Assembly (NCBI GenBank): GCA_018818835.1 | Contig: JAHIRD010000135.1 | Coordinates: forward strand, 1 to 62,930 | DNA length: 62,930 bases | Reading direction: 5' to 3' | DNA from: Pseudomonadota bacterium | GTDB lineage: Bacteria > Desulfobacterota > Desulfobacteria > Desulfobacterales > Desulfolunaceae | In this document: positions 20,072-28,601 of the stretch, in pieces | How positions within the stretch are numbered: position 1 is the stretch's first letter | How the letters are laid out: each line of letters starts with the position of its first letter | Program-made: the position numbers and the translations under genes | Notes under the pieces: generated by a model | What the model saw: the letters and a program-made list of their open reading frames with translations, nothing else | What the model was told of the DNA's origin: nothing | Databases searched by the model: none

Positions 20072-21156
20072 AAGATTCCCTTTCTATGATTTTTTTCAAA
20101 TGATGCAATTTCGTTAAGCAGCACGTCCACCAGTTCAGACTCATGGAATTTTTTGATCACCTGCCCTTTGGAAAAAAGAATGCCGATGCCCTTGCCTCCG
20201 GCAACGCCGATGTCAGCCTCCCTGGCCTCTCCCGGTCCGTTGACCACACAGCCCATGATGGCAATTTTTATGGGAACCCTGCTGTTTTTAAGGGCATCTT
20301 CCACCTTTTCCACAATGGAAAAAAGATCAATGCTGCACCGGCCGCAGGTGGGGCAGGATATAATTTCCGGACCACGCCTCCTCAGGTTCAGGGCACTTAA
20401 AATCTCATAGGCCACCCTTATTTCATCCACGGGGTCTCGGGTGAGGGACACGCGGATGGTGTCACCGATGCCCTCGGAAAGAAGCATGCCGATGCCCAGA
20501 GAGGATTTGACGATGCCCGGATAAAGGGAGCCTGCTTCGGTGACGCCCACATGAAGTGGAAAGTCCACTTTTGAAGACAAAAGCCGGTAGGCAGTCAAGG
20601 TCCGATAGACATCCGATGCTTTGAGGGAAATCTTGATATTGTGGAAATCCAGATCCGTCAGAAGCTCGATATGACGCATGCCGCTTTCCACCATGGCTTC
20701 CGGAGTGACGCCGTTGTACTTGTCCAGAATATCCTGTTCCAGGGATCCGGAGTTAACTCCGATCCGTATGGGAAGCCCATAGTCTTTGGCACAGTCCACA
20801 ACCTCCTTGATCCGGTCCTTGCTTCCTATGTTACCGGGATTGATTCGAAGGCCGTCAGCCCCTGACTGGGCCGCAAGAATGGCAAGTTTGTAGTCAAAGT
20901 GGATATCGGCGATCAGGGGAATGTGGATGCCTTTTTTGATGGCCGTGATGGCCCTTGCCGCCTCGAGACTGGGTACGGCGACCCGCACGATTTCACATCC
21001 CGCTTCCTCAAGGTCGTTGATCTGATGAACCGTTTTGAGAATGTCTTCGGTGCGGGTATTGGTCATGGACTGGACCGAAATGGGTGCCATACCGCCCACC
21101 GGGACATCGCCCACGCGGATCTGCCGGGTCATTTTTCGATTTTGTAAAAATGGCAT
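20068..21156 (-). CDS. ispG: 4-hydroxy-3-methylbut-2-enyl diphosphate synthase
   Basis: A 362-residue protein from the ATG at 21156. A longer frame reaches a TTG at 21258, but the shorter form matches the family's usual length and starts just before the conserved RQIRVGDVPVGG segment. IspG catalyses the penultimate step of the MEP isoprenoid pathway, reducing MEcPP to HMBPP with a [4Fe-4S] cluster. Cluster cysteines are visible in SCPTCGRC and MGCVVNGPGEA. It is first in the ispG-proS-rel run. The polyprenyl synthetase at 32301-33281 uses downstream products of the same pathway. Confidence 0.95.
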   Translation of the reverse strand: MPFLQNRKMTRQIRVGDVPVGGMAPISVQSMTNTRTEDILKTVHQINDLEEAGCEIVRVAVPSLEAARAITAIKKGIHIPLIADIHFDYKLAILAAQSGADGLRINPGNIGSKDRIKEVVDCAKDYGLPIRIGVNSGSLEQDILDKYNGVTPEAMVESGMRHIELLTDLDFHNIKISLKASDVYRTLTAYRLLSSKVDFPLHVGVTEAGSLYPGIVKSSLGIGMLLSEGIGDTIRVSLTRDPVDEIRVAYEILSALNLRRRGPEIISCPTCGRCSIDLFSIVEKVEDALKNSRVPIKIAIMGCVVNGPGEAREADIGVAGGKGIGILFSKGQVIKKFHESELVDVLLNEIASFEKNHRKGIL

Positions 21157-21330
21157 GGAGTGTCGCTCTTTCTCTAACGGCTCGGTCAAGAGCCTTTGAT
21201 TGATTCGATAGCTGCACGTCTCCTTTACGTTTTCATCGGGCGAAATATCTTTTGCCAAAACGGAAAGGACATGACAGAATATCAGACCGGTTTATATTGT
21301 TCAAGGTGAAATAATTCACAAAAATTTTGG

Positions 21331-21768
21331 ATGGCAAAAGCAAAAAATATGTCACGATTTAAAAACAAACTACCGATGGATTTCATCCCCGACAAAACTA
21401 TCTGCATACAGATCAGAACACGTCTGAACTCGGGGAAATTGCCCTGTGCCACCGCATTCCGGTTGGCCGAAGAATTGGGAATAAACGAAAATGAATTGGG
21501 TTATTACGCGGATCATCTGGATATCCGGCTGGAAAAATGCCAGATCGGCCTGTTTGGCCATGATAAAAACACCAAGCTGATCAAACACCTGGATGTTCTG
21601 GATAATGCCCTGGAACAAGCTGTTCTTACCGCAGCGACAAACGGTGTAATCCGTTGTGAGCAGGTCTTTGACATGGCCAAACGCTTTGGCTTGAGCCTTG
21701 TCATGGTAGGCAGTGCCTGCGAAACCCTGGGCATTAAGATCAAACACTGCCGTTTCGGTGCCTTTTGA
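21331..21768 (+). CDS. Conserved small protein with paired helical repeats, function unknown
   Basis: A 145-residue protein, divergent from ispG. I do not recognise the family. It appears to contain two related winged-helix-like halves, each ending in a similar pattern: LDIRLEKCQIGLFGH in the first and LGIKIKHCRFGAF at the C-terminus, preceded by helices of the form RLAEELGI and DMAKRFGL. Both halves place a Cys before an aromatic-Gly motif. There is no signal peptide and no membrane segment. An ATG at 21349 (MSRFKN) could be the true start. The halved structure suggests an internal duplication. Confidence 0.6.
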   Translation: MAKAKNMSRFKNKLPMDFIPDKTICIQIRTRLNSGKLPCATAFRLAEELGINENELGYYADHLDIRLEKCQIGLFGHDKNTKLIKHLDVLDNALEQAVLTAATNGVIRCEQVFDMAKRFGLSLVMVGSACETLGIKIKHCRFGAF

Positions 21769-22310
21769 CAACGGGTTTTACCATGGCATACCTGAAGGCC
21801 ATGAAAAAAACGATTAAATAGTGTCCATCCAGAAATGGTAGATCGTCCCTTTGGACGCTCAAGAACACGGAGAAGGGCTGAAAGCATGCCTCCAGCGGCC
21901 AGATTTAAGAAATCCGGATTGGTCTTTGCCAAGGCTTCGCCCCGATACGCGAATGGGTTAGATAAGAACGGGCAAGAATCAAGCTTACCCGTGAGGCGGT
22001 CATTCTTGACTCATCACAAAATGCATGTTTGGAGCCCCCGGCAGGGATAATCGTTTGCCCTTCTTCGTGCTCTTCGTGTCTTCGTGGTTAAACCGTTTTT
22101 TCTTTTTTTAAACCACCCGTTCGCCTAGCTCACTGAAGGACACGAAGAGCACGAAGAGCACGAAGAAAAAACTTTTATTTACTTGTTTTTAGCCCTTCTC
22201 CGTGTTCTTTGTGCCTCCGTGGTAAACCTGCTTTTTGGTTGCGGCTATGCCGTACTCTGTCATTGGCGGCTTTTTGGAATAATTTGACCCAAAAATCTAA
22301 TGGAGGATGA
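21769..22310. other. Gene-free region rich in dispersed repeat copies, upstream of the PKS gene
   Basis: No gene is supported. The stretch carries several copies, in both orientations, of the CTTCGTG-type dispersed repeat (around 21861-21880, 22061-22089, 22111-22167 and 22190-22226). Copies 22061-22089 and 22111-22167 face each other and could form a large hairpin. The region ends in a GGAGG ribosome site (22302-22306) for the gene at 22311. Confidence 0.6.
22057..22230. repeat. Dispersed intergenic repeat, copy 1 (multiple units, inverted)
   Basis: Contains the unit TTCTTCGTGCTCTTCGTG and, on the opposite strand, a fuller unit beginning ACCACCCGTTCGC with CACGAAGAGCACGAAGA tandem 9-mers, followed by a related CTTCTCCGTGTTCTTTGTG unit. 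The same family occurs at 28486-28584, 29943-29994 and 48298-48354. Confidence 0.75.
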
Positions 22311-25250
22311 ATGAGGAAAACCCTATTTCTATATTCAGGCGAGGGAACCAGCCACCTGGAAAGTTCGTTCAAGTTGATTCAACACTCGTCCCTGTGGTCG
22401 GCAATTCAGAGTATTTTAAAATCAAAACTCAATCTCAATCTGGAAGATATCTGGGAACATCATATCGGCAGACATACCTGCCCCCACAGCCCCTTATTAA
22501 CCCTGGTCACTCAGATCTGTTTATCCGATCTTTGGATTCACTGGGGCTATAAACCCCATGTGGTCATGGGCCACAGTACCGGTGAGTTGGCCGCATCGTA
22601 CCAGGCAGGATTTTACACCCTGGAAGAGGTTCTCCTGCTGGCAGCTAAAATTGGCGATGCGGCATCCAATCTCACCGGCTGCATGCTGCATGGTTTTTTG
22701 GGCGAGCAGGAGATCCGGCAGTTGACCGTGAATGTTTCGTCAAAAAATTTTACAGATCAATCAAACACTCATGTCACACTCAGCGGGTATGAGGATGAGC
22801 TGGGGGCATTTGAGCAAGATCATAAAACGTTTATAAAAATGAAACCGCCCCATCCCTGGCATCATAAAGATTATAATAAATTTTCAGGGCCACTGAATCA
22901 TATTCATTCTAATAAGAGCTCTGAGGTAGAATTTGTTTCAGGAATCACAGGGGGATTCGAACAAAGGCTTTCAGAGAATTATTGGGCGGACTGGTTGACA
23001 AGGCCCGTTGATTTTATACGTTCCATGCAGTCGATTCATGAAAGATACGGGGAACATAACCTTGATATCATAGAAATCGGCTTTCACCCGGTTCTTGATC
23101 GATGTTGCGACATATTTAAGACGTTTACGTATGTGCCTTCCATGTTCAGGGGTGAAGATGAGATCCCATGGATATTGAACCAGAGACGCAAGCTTGACCC
23201 TGATGTATTCGCAGAAGCATTGAGTGATGCTGTTTCTATATTCAGACCCCGTCTGGATTTTGACGAATCTCTTGCATACCAGGGTTTGACATCAATCAAG
23301 TTTGTGGAACTATCAGGCCTGATTCAACGGTTCTTTCCATCCTTATCACCCCAGGATTTTTACCGGTATAAAACCATAAGACAGCTGATCCAGGGCTTTG
23401 GGATTGACAGGAACCGTGATGTTTCTGAACGGCTGACCCCAAGAAAAAATGAAGTGGTCATCTGTGGCATGAGCTGCACCTTTCCGTCATCTGTGGAAAA
23501 CCCGTCCCAATTCTGGGAAGCCCTGATCCTTAAAGAAGATCAGATCACCAGGAACCCTGGGCGGGGAGAATTCGAAGCCGGGTTCCTAAATGACGATATT
23601 TCCCGGTTTGATCACAGCTACTTTAAAATTTCCAACGCTGAAGCCAGCACCATGGACCCCCAGCAAATTCTGGCCCTGGAACTCACCGAGCTTTTATGGA
23701 AAGATGCAGGGCTTGATCCCTCAGCCATGGACAGAAAACGGATTGGGGTCTACCTCGGCGTATGGAACCAGGAATACACCGGAGACAACCGGTCCGTGTA
23801 CTTCCCCACCGGGACAAATCCCAGTATAATTGCATCCAGAATAAGCTACCACTATGATTTAAGGGGGCCAAGCTGGGTGACCAATACGGCCTGTTCCTCG
23901 TCTCTTGTGGCCGTGCATTACGCAGCCAAAGACATTGAAGACGGACGGGTGGATTTTGCCATTGCCGGCGGCGTCAATATGATTCTGGGAACTAAGTTTA
24001 CAGATATCATGAAAAATTCCGGTTTTTTATCCAAGGACAACCGATGTAAAACCTTTGACAATGCAGCTGACGGGTATGTCCGGGCAGAAGGCGGCGGTTT
24101 GATTTTGCTTGGGAATAAACATCTGGCAGCCCAATACTACGGGGAACTGATAGGCTCTGCAATCAATCAAAACGGCGGCCGGTCCCAGGTGATTACAGCG
24201 CCCCATCCCGAAGCCCAGGAAGAGTTGATCATGGATGCCTGTCAGGACGCAGGAATCGACCCCGCAGATATTGCCTATGTGGAATGCCACGGAACCGGAA
24301 CCAAAATTGGAGACCCCATAGAAATAACAGCCCTTCAGAACACCATTGCCAGAAACAGGAAAACCCCGTGCTACCTGGGGTCAGTCAAGTCAAATGTCGG
24401 TCATCTGGAATCTGCGGCCGGCATTGCCGGGATCATCAAGTCCCTGTTGATCCTCAACCATGGCAGCATCCCCCCCAATCTTCATTTTGTCACCCCCAAT
24501 CAGTATATCGATTTTGAGTCATTCAATTTAAAAGTCGTTTCCCAGCAGACCGATCTAAGCAAACAGGCAATTATCGGTATCAGCAGCTTTGGCTTTGGCG
24601 GGGCCAATGCCCATATCATTATCAAAGGGGCAGATGAACCCCATAGAAAAAAGATCCAAACCATAGAGAGCCCCTTTGATAAAAAACGCGCATCCCCCCT
24701 TCAAGCCGAGCTCACGCCCGACAAAACAGATGAACCCGTTGCGGATAATGAGGCAACCGGCCATCGTCAGACAGATGATGTGGCTGCCTTTGTTATGCAA
24801 TTGTTCTTGAATTTAACCGACGCCCAAACCATAGACCCCCAGACAGAGCTATTTGAACAGGGACTGGATTCCATGAGCGCCGCTGAATTGATCAACCTGT
24901 TGGAAACAGAATACGCCATTGATCTTGATCCGGATCTGCTTTTTGATTTTCCTCTTATGGATCAGTTTGTTCAGGCCGTGGAAGATAAACGACGGGAGTC
25001 GGACAAGGCCGGTGATAAAATATCTCGGAGCGATGTTGCGGAAAAAGTAAAACACCTGTTTACCTATTTAACCTCCATTGAGTCCATTGACCCGGACATC
25101 GAACTGACCGAGCAGGGTTTGAATTCCCTGAGTGTGACCGAGCTTATTTCCCAGCTGGAATCCGAGTATGGACTATCCATTGATCCGGATATTATTTTTG
25201 ACTATCCCCTTTTTGATCAACTGGTCAGCAAACTTTATTCCATGCTATAA
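22311..25250 (+). CDS. Mini type I polyketide synthase, AT-ACP-KS-ACP-ACP
   Basis: A 979-residue protein with a GGAGG ribosome site. The N-terminal acyltransferase has the nucleophile motif GHSTGE (S89) and a variant opening LFLYSGEGT. A first carrier domain carries its phosphopantetheine serine at S328 (GLTSI). A ketosynthase (~385-795) keeps the full Cys-His-His triad: C528 in TACSSS, H660 in ECHGTGT and H698 in NVGHLES. Two further carrier domains have S854 (GLDSMS) and S939 (GLNSLS). There is no ketoreductase, dehydratase, enoylreductase or thioesterase. The order, with AT first and a carrier before the KS, is not the usual KS-AT-ACP. Product release and reduction would need other proteins. 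The downstream flavin monooxygenase is a candidate tailoring enzyme (inference). The 3' end overlaps the convergent neighbour by 6 bases. Confidence 0.9.
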   Translation: MRKTLFLYSGEGTSHLESSFKLIQHSSLWSAIQSILKSKLNLNLEDIWEHHIGRHTCPHSPLLTLVTQICLSDLWIHWGYKPHVVMGHSTGELAASYQAGFYTLEEVLLLAAKIGDAASNLTGCMLHGFLGEQEIRQLTVNVSSKNFTDQSNTHVTLSGYEDELGAFEQDHKTFIKMKPPHPWHHKDYNKFSGPLNHIHSNKSSEVEFVSGITGGFEQRLSENYWADWLTRPVDFIRSMQSIHERYGEHNLDIIEIGFHPVLDRCCDIFKTFTYVPSMFRGEDEIPWILNQRRKLDPDVFAEALSDAVSIFRPRLDFDESLAYQGLTSIKFVELSGLIQRFFPSLSPQDFYRYKTIRQLIQGFGIDRNRDVSERLTPRKNEVVICGMSCTFPSSVENPSQFWEALILKEDQITRNPGRGEFEAGFLNDDISRFDHSYFKISNAEASTMDPQQILALELTELLWKDAGLDPSAMDRKRIGVYLGVWNQEYTGDNRSVYFPTGTNPSIIASRISYHYDLRGPSWVTNTACSSSLVAVHYAAKDIEDGRVDFAIAGGVNMILGTKFTDIMKNSGFLSKDNRCKTFDNAADGYVRAEGGGLILLGNKHLAAQYYGELIGSAINQNGGRSQVITAPHPEAQEELIMDACQDAGIDPADIAYVECHGTGTKIGDPIEITALQNTIARNRKTPCYLGSVKSNVGHLESAAGIAGIIKSLLILNHGSIPPNLHFVTPNQYIDFESFNLKVVSQQTDLSKQAIIGISSFGFGGANAHIIIKGADEPHRKKIQTIESPFDKKRASPLQAELTPDKTDEPVADNEATGHRQTDDVAAFVMQLFLNLTDAQTIDPQTELFEQGLDSMSAAELINLLETEYAIDLDPDLLFDFPLMDQFVQAVEDKRRESDKAGDKISRSDVAEKVKHLFTYLTSIESIDPDIELTEQGLNSLSVTELISQLESEYGLSIDPDIIFDYPLFDQLVSKLYSML

Positions 25251-26384
25251 TTTCCGACTTGCAATTTCAGCACCCTGAACCAGTGATTTCAATTTTAACC
25301 AGGCCACCTCGCCGGATACGCTCATGGCCGATGCCGTGGACGCGAATCCGCAGTCTGTTGATCCAATGACCCGTTCCGGGCCAAGAATCGCCGCAAAATT
25401 TAGAATCCTCTGGGCCACAAGATCGGGGTGTTCGATGTTGTTTGTGGTCGTATCAATGACACCGGGCATGAGGATCTTGTCTTCGGGGAAATTAAGATCC
25501 TTGAAGACCTCCCATTCATGCCCATGTCGGTGGTTACTTGATTCAATGGATATATATCTGGCAGGCACCTCCATGATGTGTTTGACAATTTTATGCAAAT
25601 CAATATCGCAGTGGTGGGTGCCAGGATAATTGCCCCAGCAGATATGGGCCCGGCATGTGTTATAATCAACATCGGCGAGGGATTGTTTCAATACGCGGAT
25701 GTTGGTCTCCATAATGGCCAGAAACTGGTCATCGGTCAGGTGCTTAAACCGGGTGTGTCTTCCCATGGCCAGATCCGGGCAGTCAATCTGAAGATGAACA
25801 CCAAAGCTGCTGATAATATCGTACTCCTTTTTGAGAATACCGCCCAGCTTTTCCATGTATGTTTCATAATTCGGATAATATTTGTTTTCAAGAAACAATG
25901 CCACAGTCCCCGGTGAGGGAGCCGTGAAAAAAAGCTCAGAACCGGAGTCGCCTCCCGCTTCTTGGAGGGTTCCGAACAAATCCGTCACCATCTCAAGTTC
26001 ATGGCGCAATGTCTCCTCACCCTGGTAAGCCAGCTCACCGGAGCAGGCCGGAAGAGACACCGGTGCTTTGGGATTGAGGGTGATCAAGCCATTTCTGCCA
26101 CCAAATCGTCTCGAAAATTCAGGCAGTTCTTCCAGGTCCTTAGGTATGGGGGCGATCCCAGTTTCAAAAAAACCGGATATCCTGTTGATGGTGGAATGGA
26201 TATAATCGGTCCTGGGCAATTCTCCGTTGTTGATATACGTGATACCCAAGCCCATCTGCTGTTTGAGTATCTCCCTCAAATACCCCCTTAAGTCCTCATC
26301 CGTGATCGGCTGATTTTTTATTTTTTTTGTAGTCATGTCCTGGGGCCGGGGTAAGGAACCCACGTGCGTCGTTTTGATTTTCAT
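25245..26384 (-). CDS. MetE-like (cobalamin-independent methionine synthase C-terminal family) protein
   Basis: A 379-residue single-barrel member of the MetE C-terminal/epoxyalkane:coenzyme M transferase family, about half the length of true MetE. The family uses a zinc site to activate a thiol nucleophile. Likely ligands are visible as His and Cys in AHICWGN and Cys in STDCGF. The N-terminal THVGSLPRP opening is also characteristic. The substrate cannot be read from sequence; methyl transfer to a thiol or alkyl-CoM-type chemistry are both possible. It sits between the PKS and monooxygenase genes on the opposite strand, with a shared divergent promoter region toward the monooxygenase. This suggests, but does not prove, a common pathway. 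Confidence 0.8.
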   Translation of the reverse strand: MKIKTTHVGSLPRPQDMTTKKIKNQPITDEDLRGYLREILKQQMGLGITYINNGELPRTDYIHSTINRISGFFETGIAPIPKDLEELPEFSRRFGGRNGLITLNPKAPVSLPACSGELAYQGEETLRHELEMVTDLFGTLQEAGGDSGSELFFTAPSPGTVALFLENKYYPNYETYMEKLGGILKKEYDIISSFGVHLQIDCPDLAMGRHTRFKHLTDDQFLAIMETNIRVLKQSLADVDYNTCRAHICWGNYPGTHHCDIDLHKIVKHIMEVPARYISIESSNHRHGHEWEVFKDLNFPEDKILMPGVIDTTTNNIEHPDLVAQRILNFAAILGPERVIGSTDCGFASTASAMSVSGEVAWLKLKSLVQGAEIASRKL

Positions 26385-26609
26385 AGGGAAAACCCCCTTA
26401 TATTAGGGTGATGATGCTATTTATGGATGGGCACTATTTACAATTTCAAGAACATGTACTAATTATATAAGACGTCTTTAAATAAAATCTCTTCTCAAAC
26501 GTATCACCCCCGGATCCTGGGGTATGACTCTTTTAAGGCCCGTTTGGCGGCAGGAGAAATCATCCTCTCCAATCCGTGTAACGCTCACTGTAAACATGGA
26601 GATTCAGTT
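26385..26609. promoter_or_regulatory. Divergent promoter region with AAGACGTCTT palindrome
   Basis: The 225-bp gap between divergent genes holds a perfect 10-bp palindrome AAGACGTCTT at 26469-26478 in an AT-rich setting and a CCCC/GGGG inverted pair near 26507-26523. Either could be a regulator site controlling both genes. No family is assigned. Confidence 0.35.
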
Positions 26610-28466
26610 ATGACGTATTTCTCGGAAAATAAACAAATACCTGATATACGAGTGGCCGATTTTTCCGGCTTAACCATGTCCTTTCCTTATAATTTAAAAT
26701 TCAAAACAGATAATGTCCAGAAGATTGTCACGGAAATCAGACGATACACGGATCTGCCCTATGTCTATGTGTGTTCAATGGAGCAGATAGGGTTCATCAC
26801 CGATATCCTCGCCCTATTGAAATCACAGCGTTCATCCTGTTATCCTTATGCCCTGTTTGTCGCAAGCGAGGAGGCAGTTGGCCTGGATGACGTGAAAATG
26901 GGTCATCCGGATGTGGATATCATCATTTGCAAAACAAAGGATACAGATTCAATCCGGAAAAAAATCGTCGCCTATGCTGAAAAACGATGTGTCTTTGACT
27001 ACGATTCATTGAAAATTACCAGCAACACCCTGCCTGAATCTGTCGATGTCCTTATTGTCGGTGCCGGCATCACAGGCTTGTATGCCGCAAAAACCCTGGC
27101 TGATAAACATATTTCCGTCTGTGTTGTGGATAAGCGTGATCATGTGGGCGGGATATGGGCCATGTATGCCAATGCCACATCCCAGGTAAACACATCCGAG
27201 CCGGCATACCGCCTGATTGAGAACAAGACCCGGGCGAACAGGGACCATTCCTATACACGGGAAATTCTTGAAGACATTCTACACATATCCACATCCGTGT
27301 CCCGGAACCTGTTTCTGGGTACCCAGGCTGAGCAGATTGAAAAAACAAATGGCACCTATCTCACCAGGGTCAAACACGGACATAACCCTGTTACCATAAA
27401 ATCCAAAGGCGTCATTTTAGCGATAAATGATCGTGTGGGTGAACCCAGGCTGGTTCAGTGGAACAATCAAAACAGCTTCAAAGGGGAGGTCATATCAGGG
27501 ATATCCAATGGGGCAGGCACATACGACTGGACAAATAAGCGTGTGGTGGTCATCGGCATGGGCGCCTTTGCCGTGGAAAATGTCAGGACGGCCCTGGAAC
27601 ATGGCGCTAAACACGTTACCGTCGTATGCCGACGGCATGGTACCGTCTGCCCGAAGATCATCGATTATTTGAATTTTGCCTCTCCCTATGATGAGCATTT
27701 CCAGCATGATAAAAAAAGCAACATGCGAAACATGCTCCTTTGGAAAAAACTGTATGATTTAAGCGGTGCCACCCAGCCCGAATGCTGGATGGGAAAAATC
27801 AAACACACCGGCCATACGATCAGTGTATCCGATATCTGGTTCATCGCTCACTATTTAAAGAAAATAACCACCGTAACCGGTGCTGTGACAGATATGGATG
27901 AAACAGGTGTCATGATCAACGGAAACCAACACATTAATGCGGACATTGTGGTGAACTGTGTGGGATTTCATCGAAATGCCTCCATTGTCAAAGAGCTCTG
28001 CGATTATTATGACATCTATAATGCCAATTACCTGGACAAGGATTTCATGTATCTGGCCGATGCCTTTATCGATGACGATGTGTTCAACTCGTTTTTCGGG
28101 TCAAGTGTCCTGGAAATGACCAAATTTTATATGAATGTTTATGCCCGTTTTTTTGATAACCCGGACTTTGAAGACATGATACGCAAGGACGGCATTGAAC
28201 AAATTGACATCGAAAACCGGAGTTGGTCACATTATATCACAGGTGCAACCGCATTAATCCAAGCCTATCCGGATCTTCGTGACATAGCTGCGGATCAGGT
28301 GGCAAAAAGATCAGAAATATTTAATAAAAACTATGATTTGGAATCTTATATCGCTGCAAACAAACGGGAATGGATCGATACCCATTCCCTACTTTCCGGT
28401 AAAACCATGAACGAAGACGAGTGCCTGCCCTATATGTTTGAAAAGTTGATAAAAAAAGGGGTATAA
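26610..28466 (+). CDS. Flavin-dependent monooxygenase with extra N-terminal domain
   Basis: A 618-residue protein from the ATG at 26610, preceded by GGAGAT. A TTG-started extension to 26544 is possible but less likely. After an N-terminal domain of about 145 residues with alternating strands and helices (VYVCSMEQIGF, DVDIIICKTK), a FAD-binding Rossmann motif appears (VGAGITGLYAAKTL, then E/D-loop VVDKRDHVGGIW). This is followed by a second dinucleotide-binding motif (VVVIGMGAFAVENV) for NADPH, as in flavin-containing and Baeyer-Villiger-like monooxygenases. GIW after the first motif is also typical. The N-terminal domain is not one I recognise; it looks receiver-like in secondary structure but lacks clear phospho-acceptor residues. 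Its position after the mini PKS makes it a candidate tailoring oxygenase. An O2-dependent enzyme in an apparent anaerobe is odd, so its real chemistry may differ. Confidence 0.8.
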   Translation: MTYFSENKQIPDIRVADFSGLTMSFPYNLKFKTDNVQKIVTEIRRYTDLPYVYVCSMEQIGFITDILALLKSQRSSCYPYALFVASEEAVGLDDVKMGHPDVDIIICKTKDTDSIRKKIVAYAEKRCVFDYDSLKITSNTLPESVDVLIVGAGITGLYAAKTLADKHISVCVVDKRDHVGGIWAMYANATSQVNTSEPAYRLIENKTRANRDHSYTREILEDILHISTSVSRNLFLGTQAEQIEKTNGTYLTRVKHGHNPVTIKSKGVILAINDRVGEPRLVQWNNQNSFKGEVISGISNGAGTYDWTNKRVVVIGMGAFAVENVRTALEHGAKHVTVVCRRHGTVCPKIIDYLNFASPYDEHFQHDKKSNMRNMLLWKKLYDLSGATQPECWMGKIKHTGHTISVSDIWFIAHYLKKITTVTGAVTDMDETGVMINGNQHINADIVVNCVGFHRNASIVKELCDYYDIYNANYLDKDFMYLADAFIDDDVFNSFFGSSVLEMTKFYMNVYARFFDNPDFEDMIRKDGIEQIDIENRSWSHYITGATALIQAYPDLRDIAADQVAKRSEIFNKNYDLESYIAANKREWIDTHSLLSGKTMNEDECLPYMFEKLIKKGV

Positions 28467-28485
28467 CTGCAAGTTCATGATTTAT

Positions 28486-28584
28486 AACCACCCGTTCGCG
28501 TGGCTCACTGAAGAACACAGCGCGGCAAAGCCACAACCAAAAAGCCTCGTCTCTCACGGAGGCACAAAGAACACGGAGAAGGGC
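28486..28584. repeat. Dispersed intergenic repeat, copy 2
   Basis: Starts ACCACCCGTTCGCGTGGCTC, runs into CACTGAAGAACACAG, and ends in a GGCACAAAGAACACGGAGAA unit like the one at 21861-21880. It lies between convergent genes at the right edge of the PKS island. Confidence 0.75.
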
Positions 28585-28601
28585 AAATAATAAGGCGGTC
28601 C

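Noticed and set aside
22061-22167. CRISPR-like array from repeated CACGAAGAG units
   Set aside because: Units are tandem 9-mers without spacers, and the same element recurs at other intergenic sites; no cas genes.
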